NCBI GenBank assembly: GCA_002427545.1
Contig: DIRM01000022.1
Span: 6,723 to 32,424 of the forward strand
Direction of reading: 5' to 3'
Source: Mageeibacillus sp. UBA5436
GTDB taxonomy: Bacteria > Bacillota > Clostridia > Saccharofermentanales > DTU023
DNA: 25,702 nucleotides
Of the stretch, positions 22,696 to 25,702 are shown piece after piece; position 1 is the first letter of the stretch, and every line of letters starts with the position of its first letter. Both the position numbers and the translations under genes were made by a program. The notes beneath the pieces are model-generated. The model did no database searches, was not told the DNA's origin, and saw only the letters and a list, made by a program, of their open reading frames with translations.

Positions 22696-24285
22696 ATGAA
22701 AACATATACTTTAAAAAATACAAAACCGACCATTAATGCTGAAGCACAAAAATACTTAGACCAAAGCTTTGCTCAGGAAATGGGACTTCCAACCTTGATT
22801 TTGATGGAGCAAGCAGCAATGGCAATTAGTCATTTGATTATGCAAATAGATCCTAAACAGGAAAAATCCATACTCTTCTTAGTAGGGAAAGGTAATAATG
22901 GCGGAGATGCTTTTGCTTCCGCTAGGCAATTATTAGCCAAAAATTATTCAGTTCAAGTTCTAGAGATTTTCCAGCAAAAAAACTTTGCAAATGATGCTGC
23001 TAAAAATAAATCTGCATATGAGTCAATGAACGGCAAAATATTTCAAAATATGGATTTGTTAAAATTTGATTTTTCAGCCTATGATATTATTGTGGACGGG
23101 ATTATGGGCACTGGTTTTACTTTAGAACGCCCCCTTTCTGAAGAAATAAAAAAAGCTCTTGATAAAATCAATTGTTTAAAAAATATGATTAAAATAGCAA
23201 TAGACACTCCAACTGGTATAGAGACAAAATCAGGGGCTTGTGATGAAGTTGTTTTTAAGGCGGATTACACGGTAACTTTTTCAGCCTATAAAACGGCGAT
23301 GTATGCAGATCCAGCTTCAGCTTATTGTGGTCATATTATCCTCGATGATATTGGTATGCCTGAAGCATGGATAGAAAATAAACTGATGGATTTTCAAAAA
23401 AATCAATTTGAATTACCAAGAGTTATTGACAAAAAGACGATTCGATATTTAGAAATAAAAAAAGATAGCCTTAGCCATAAAGGCAAAGCAGGTAAAACTT
23501 TAATCATCGGTGGATCAATTGGCATGAATGGGGCGATACATTTAGCTTTGAAGGCAGCACATACTACAGGAGTGGGCTATGCTTATTGCCGATCACCAAA
23601 GGAATTGGTCTCTTCATTACTTTTGGCTTCGCCTCAAAGCTTAATTGATGTTTTGCCTAAATCAAAACAAAAATGGCTTGATCTCATTAATAAAATGGAT
23701 TCAATTGCGATAGGGCCGGGGGCTGATCAGGCAGAATGGTTAGATGATAGTCTTGAATTATTTTTGGAATATTCTAAACAGTTAATTATTGATGCAGATG
23801 GTCTTAATTATTTGGCGAAAATAGAGAATTGGCAGGATTTAACAAAACAAAGATATAACAAAGGTTTAGTACCTATTATCTTAACGCCACATCCTGGTGA
23901 ATTTAAAAGATTAGCTCCAAACCTTATCAATATACTTAGCCAAGATCGCCAAAAGGCAGCAAGTCTTTTAGCCCAATCTAGTGGTACAATCATTATCTTA
24001 AAAGGTCATCGCACGGTAATTGCTTTTCCTAATGGGGAGATATATTTAAATTCGTCTGGAAATCAAGGCCTTGCCAAAGCGGGTTCAGGTGATGTTTTAA
24101 CAGGTTTATTGGCTGGATTTACGGCTCAGAAACAAAATATCTTTGAATCGAGTGTCTTGGCAGTTTATTTTCATGGCTTATTGGCTGATTGTGCAAAGGA
24201 AGAAATAGGGATGCGAGCAATGCAACCTTCTGACCTCCTTCGCTTTAGTAAAAGGGCTTATTTGTTACTGAATTGGCAAGATTAA
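22696..24285 (+). CDS. nnr: Bifunctional NAD(P)H-hydrate repair enzyme (epimerase/ADP-dependent dehydratase)
   Basis: A 529-residue fusion. The N-terminal YjeF_N epimerase domain (about 10-235) has GKGNNGGDAF at 64-73, VDGIMGTGF at 133-141 and DTPTGIETKSG at 170-180. The C-terminal YjeF_C/ribokinase-like dehydratase domain (about 245-525) has GKAGKTLIIGGS at 263-274, DADGLN at 366-371, TPHPGEF at 397-403 and NQGLAKAGSGDVLTG at 456-470, with the catalytic Asp in GSGD. It repairs hydrated NADH/NADPH: the first domain interconverts R and S forms, the second dehydrates the S form using ADP. ATG 22696 is the only sensible start, as the next in-frame ATG is inside the conserved domain. No ribosome binding site precedes it. 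Confidence 0.95.
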   Translation: MKTYTLKNTKPTINAEAQKYLDQSFAQEMGLPTLILMEQAAMAISHLIMQIDPKQEKSILFLVGKGNNGGDAFASARQLLAKNYSVQVLEIFQQKNFANDAAKNKSAYESMNGKIFQNMDLLKFDFSAYDIIVDGIMGTGFTLERPLSEEIKKALDKINCLKNMIKIAIDTPTGIETKSGACDEVVFKADYTVTFSAYKTAMYADPASAYCGHIILDDIGMPEAWIENKLMDFQKNQFELPRVIDKKTIRYLEIKKDSLSHKGKAGKTLIIGGSIGMNGAIHLALKAAHTTGVGYAYCRSPKELVSSLLLASPQSLIDVLPKSKQKWLDLINKMDSIAIGPGADQAEWLDDSLELFLEYSKQLIIDADGLNYLAKIENWQDLTKQRYNKGLVPIILTPHPGEFKRLAPNLINILSQDRQKAASLLAQSSGTIIILKGHRTVIAFPNGEIYLNSSGNQGLAKAGSGDVLTGLLAGFTAQKQNIFESSVLAVYFHGLLADCAKEEIGMRAMQPSDLLRFSKRAYLLLNWQD

Positions 24286-24286
24286 T

Positions 24287-24314
24287 TTGTCATAATTTTA
24301 TAAAGTTGTAATAT
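24287..24314 (+). promoter_or_regulatory. Possible promoter for mscL
   Basis: TTGTCA (24287-24292), 16-base spacer, TAATAT (24309-24314), immediately after the nnr stop. Support is limited to the hexamer matches. Confidence 0.3.
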
Positions 24315-24367
24315 TTCAACTAAGAATAAACTTCAACCTAAATGAAATTTTAAGAAGAGGAGAGAAG

Positions 24368-24781
24368 ATGTTAAAAGAATTTAAAGAATTTATTTCTAGA
24401 GGTAATGTTTTAGATCTTGCAATTGGTGTTGTGATTGGTGGTGCTTTCTCAGCTATTATTGATAGCCTTGTTGCAGATATTATTATGCCATTGATAGGTT
24501 TGCTATTAGGTGATATGAGCTTGGGAGATATGAAGGCCATTATAAAACCAGCTGTGATTGAAGCTGGCCAAGTTATAGAACCAGAATTAGCAATTGGTTA
24601 TGGTAATTTCATTCAAATGATTGTTAATTTCTTACTTATTTCTTTCTTCATTTTTCTGATGATAAAAGCTTTCAATAAGCTACGTAGAAAAGAAGAAGAA
24701 GTTGAAGAAGAGCCTGTGAAAAGTGAAGAAGTTGCACTTTTAGAAGATATTAGAAATTTGCTAGCTAATAAAGAATCTTAA
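24368..24781 (+). CDS. mscL: Large-conductance mechanosensitive channel
   Basis: A 137-residue channel of usual length. The N-terminal amphipathic helix (MLKEFKEFISRGNVLDLAIG) leads into TM1 with GVVIGGAFSAIIDSLVADIIMP (about 20-41), a periplasmic loop rich in acidic residues, TM2 at about 76-98 (FIQMIVNFLLISFFIFLMIK), and a charged C-terminal helix (KLRRKEEEVEEEP...LLEDIRNLLA) forming the cytoplasmic bundle. It is expected to open as a homopentamer under membrane tension on osmotic downshock. AAGAGGAGAG precedes ATG 24368. A strong terminator follows. Confidence 0.97.
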   Translation: MLKEFKEFISRGNVLDLAIGVVIGGAFSAIIDSLVADIIMPLIGLLLGDMSLGDMKAIIKPAVIEAGQVIEPELAIGYGNFIQMIVNFLLISFFIFLMIKAFNKLRRKEEEVEEEPVKSEEVALLEDIRNLLANKES

Positions 24782-24833
24782 TTTTTCAAAAGTGTAGTAA
24801 AAAATAAAGTATTTCATTATCAAAATGAAACAT

Positions 24834-24870
24834 AAAAACCTAATTCTCCTAATTGGAAAATTAGGTTTTT
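24834..24870 (+). terminator. Intrinsic terminator after mscL
   Basis: AAAAACCTAATT (24834-24845) pairs fully with AATTAGGTTTTT (24859-24870), with a 13-base loop. The T-rich arm supplies the T-tract, and the A-rich arm would give the same on the other strand. It lies 53 bases after the mscL stop. Confidence 0.85.
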
Positions 24871-24890
24871 TGATGAATTGAAAAATCGAA

Positions 24891-24920
24891 TTGTTTTTTT
24901 GTAAAATGACCTGTTAATAT
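24891..24920 (+). promoter_or_regulatory. Possible promoter for the histidine phosphatase gene
   Basis: TTGTTT (24891-24896), 18-base spacer, TAATAT (24915-24920) with an extended TG at 24912-24913. It sits just after the mscL terminator and about 70 bases before the gene. Confidence 0.35.
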
Positions 24921-24990
24921 AAATAAGATAAAGATAGTATTAAATGATTTTGAAAAACTTTTAAAATGAAAATTTAGATTAGGATGAAAC

Positions 24991-25611
24991 ATGAGACTTT
25001 ATATTGTAAGACATGGACAAACAGATTGGAATGAAATGAAACGTTTTCAAGGGCAAGTTAATATACCCTTGAATGATACAGGCTATGAACAAACTTTAAA
25101 TTTAAAGGAAGCTATTAAGGATTTGCAATATGATGTAGTTTATAGCAGCCCGCTTATTCGTTGCTTAGATATGGCGAAAACGATTAATGAAAATAAAAAA
25201 CCGATAATTATTGAGCCTTTAATAATAGAAATGGCTTTTGGAATTCACGAAGGTGAAAGCTTTGCTAATCCTGAAGAATTTGAACCCAATCATCCTTTAC
25301 ATAATTATTTTTTTGATCGCGCAAATTATATACCGACGTATGGAGCAGAATCTTTTCAACAATTAATGCAAAGAGGAGAAAGATTTTTAGAAAATATAAG
25401 CAAACAACATAAAGGTGAAAATATATTAGCTTTCTCTCATGGTGCCTATATACGTTCATTGATTACCTTAATTAAATATAAAGACCCTTCAAAATATATT
25501 GCTTCCCCCAAGAATTGTTCAGTAACAGTTATAAGTGATGTTTCTGGTAAATATGTAATTGAACAAGAATCGGTTGATGTTTTAAATGGTGAGAAATTAA
25601 TCCTGCCATAA
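24991..25611 (+). CDS. Histidine phosphatase family protein (phosphoglycerate mutase-like)
   Basis: A 206-residue enzyme of histidine phosphatase branch 1. The nucleophile is His8 in YIVRHGQTDWN, with Arg7, Arg57 in SSPLIRCLDMA, Glu80 in IIEMAFGIHEGE, and the second catalytic His150 in LAFSHGAYIR. It could be a cofactor-dependent phosphoglycerate mutase-like enzyme, a broad phosphatase or a cobalamin/nucleotide phosphatase; the motif set does not decide. The FEPNHPLHNYFF region is a variable substrate loop. AGGATGA precedes ATG 24991; an ATG at 24984 is in another frame. It stands alone between the mscL terminator and the promoter at the window end. Confidence 0.88.
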   Translation: MRLYIVRHGQTDWNEMKRFQGQVNIPLNDTGYEQTLNLKEAIKDLQYDVVYSSPLIRCLDMAKTINENKKPIIIEPLIIEMAFGIHEGESFANPEEFEPNHPLHNYFFDRANYIPTYGAESFQQLMQRGERFLENISKQHKGENILAFSHGAYIRSLITLIKYKDPSKYIASPKNCSVTVISDVSGKYVIEQESVDVLNGEKLILP

Positions 25612-25666
25612 TGAGAATGAATAGAATTAGTATTTTTAATAATTAAATATAAACGATTTGAATCTT

Positions 25667-25697
25667 TTTGGTTAATACCAAAGTGAAATGCTATAAA
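25667..25697 (+). promoter_or_regulatory. Promoter with palindrome over -35, for a gene beyond the window
   Basis: TTGGTT (25668-25673), 18-base spacer and TATAAA (25692-25697) with extended TG (25689-25690). The -35 lies inside the palindrome TTTGGT-TAAT-ACCAAA (25667-25682), which could be an operator. The bases 25612-25660 show no gene or terminator. Confidence 0.5.
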
Positions 25698-25702
25698 ATT
25701 CA

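Noticed and set aside
24316..24540. Minus-strand open frame overlapping mscL
   Set aside because: It mirrors the MscL coding frame; no Shine-Dalgarno and no independent family features.
2..25611. Mobile element, defence island or CRISPR content
   Set aside because: No transposase, integrase, cas gene, regular spacer repeat, toxin-antitoxin pair or base-composition break was seen; the genes are conserved chromosomal ones.

Overview
The window is AT-rich (about one third G+C by eye), with dense, mostly co-oriented genes, short intergenic gaps and strong GGAGG-type ribosome binding sites. HPr kinase, MurB, RapZ, WhiA, TadA, HflX, MurJ, a two-subunit oxygen-labile fumarase and an AraM-type glycerol-1-phosphate dehydrogenase point to a low-GC, probably anaerobic Firmicute (Clostridia or a relative). 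It looks like core chromosome: I see no transposase, integrase, phage gene, CRISPR array, tRNA or rRNA.

Layout. 2-2330: the end of a zinc-ribbon SPFH-type protein, then a membrane zinc-ribbon protein and a TPM-domain protein, a set resembling Bacillus subtilis YdjI/YdjG/YdjH (envelope stress, PspA-linked). 2435-4655: glycerol-1-phosphate dehydrogenase plus a HAD phosphatase, the AraM/AraL pair without arabinose genes. 4732-6780 (minus): an S9 serine peptidase. 7013-7927: hprK. 7928-8233: a 306-base gap with a promoter and a structured leader that separates the only good Shine-Dalgarno from the murB start. 8234-12612: murB-rapZ-whiA-trmL and two unknown genes, one encoding a membrane protein; the glmR (yvcK) gene often found between rapZ and whiA is absent here. 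12733-14157: the two fumarase subunits. 14266-17773: murJ, an unknown helical protein and hflX, tightly packed. 17895-19157 (minus): tadA and plsC. 19325-22126: a membrane zinc-ribbon protein, a putative small RNA or attenuator, an MBL-fold hydrolase and a uridine-kinase-like protein. 22267-25611: trxA, nnr (possibly leaderless), mscL and a histidine phosphatase. A promoter with an operator-like palindrome closes the window.

Themes. Several genes serve the envelope: MurB and MurJ for peptidoglycan, PlsC and possibly EgsA for lipids, MscL and the YdjGHI-like proteins for membrane integrity. Others serve RNA and translation (TrmL, TadA, HflX) or housekeeping and repair (Nnr, TrxA). Many promoters appear to be of the extended -10 type with a recurring ATGC-TAtAAT element.

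The most unusual items are non-coding: the murB leader with mutually exclusive helices (8108-8233), a candidate small RNA exposing CUCCUCC before a strong terminator hairpin (20152-20246), and a 24-base tandem repeat between convergent genes (17781-17828). No clearly novel multi-gene system was found; the rest is mostly conserved housekeeping content with four unrecognised genes.
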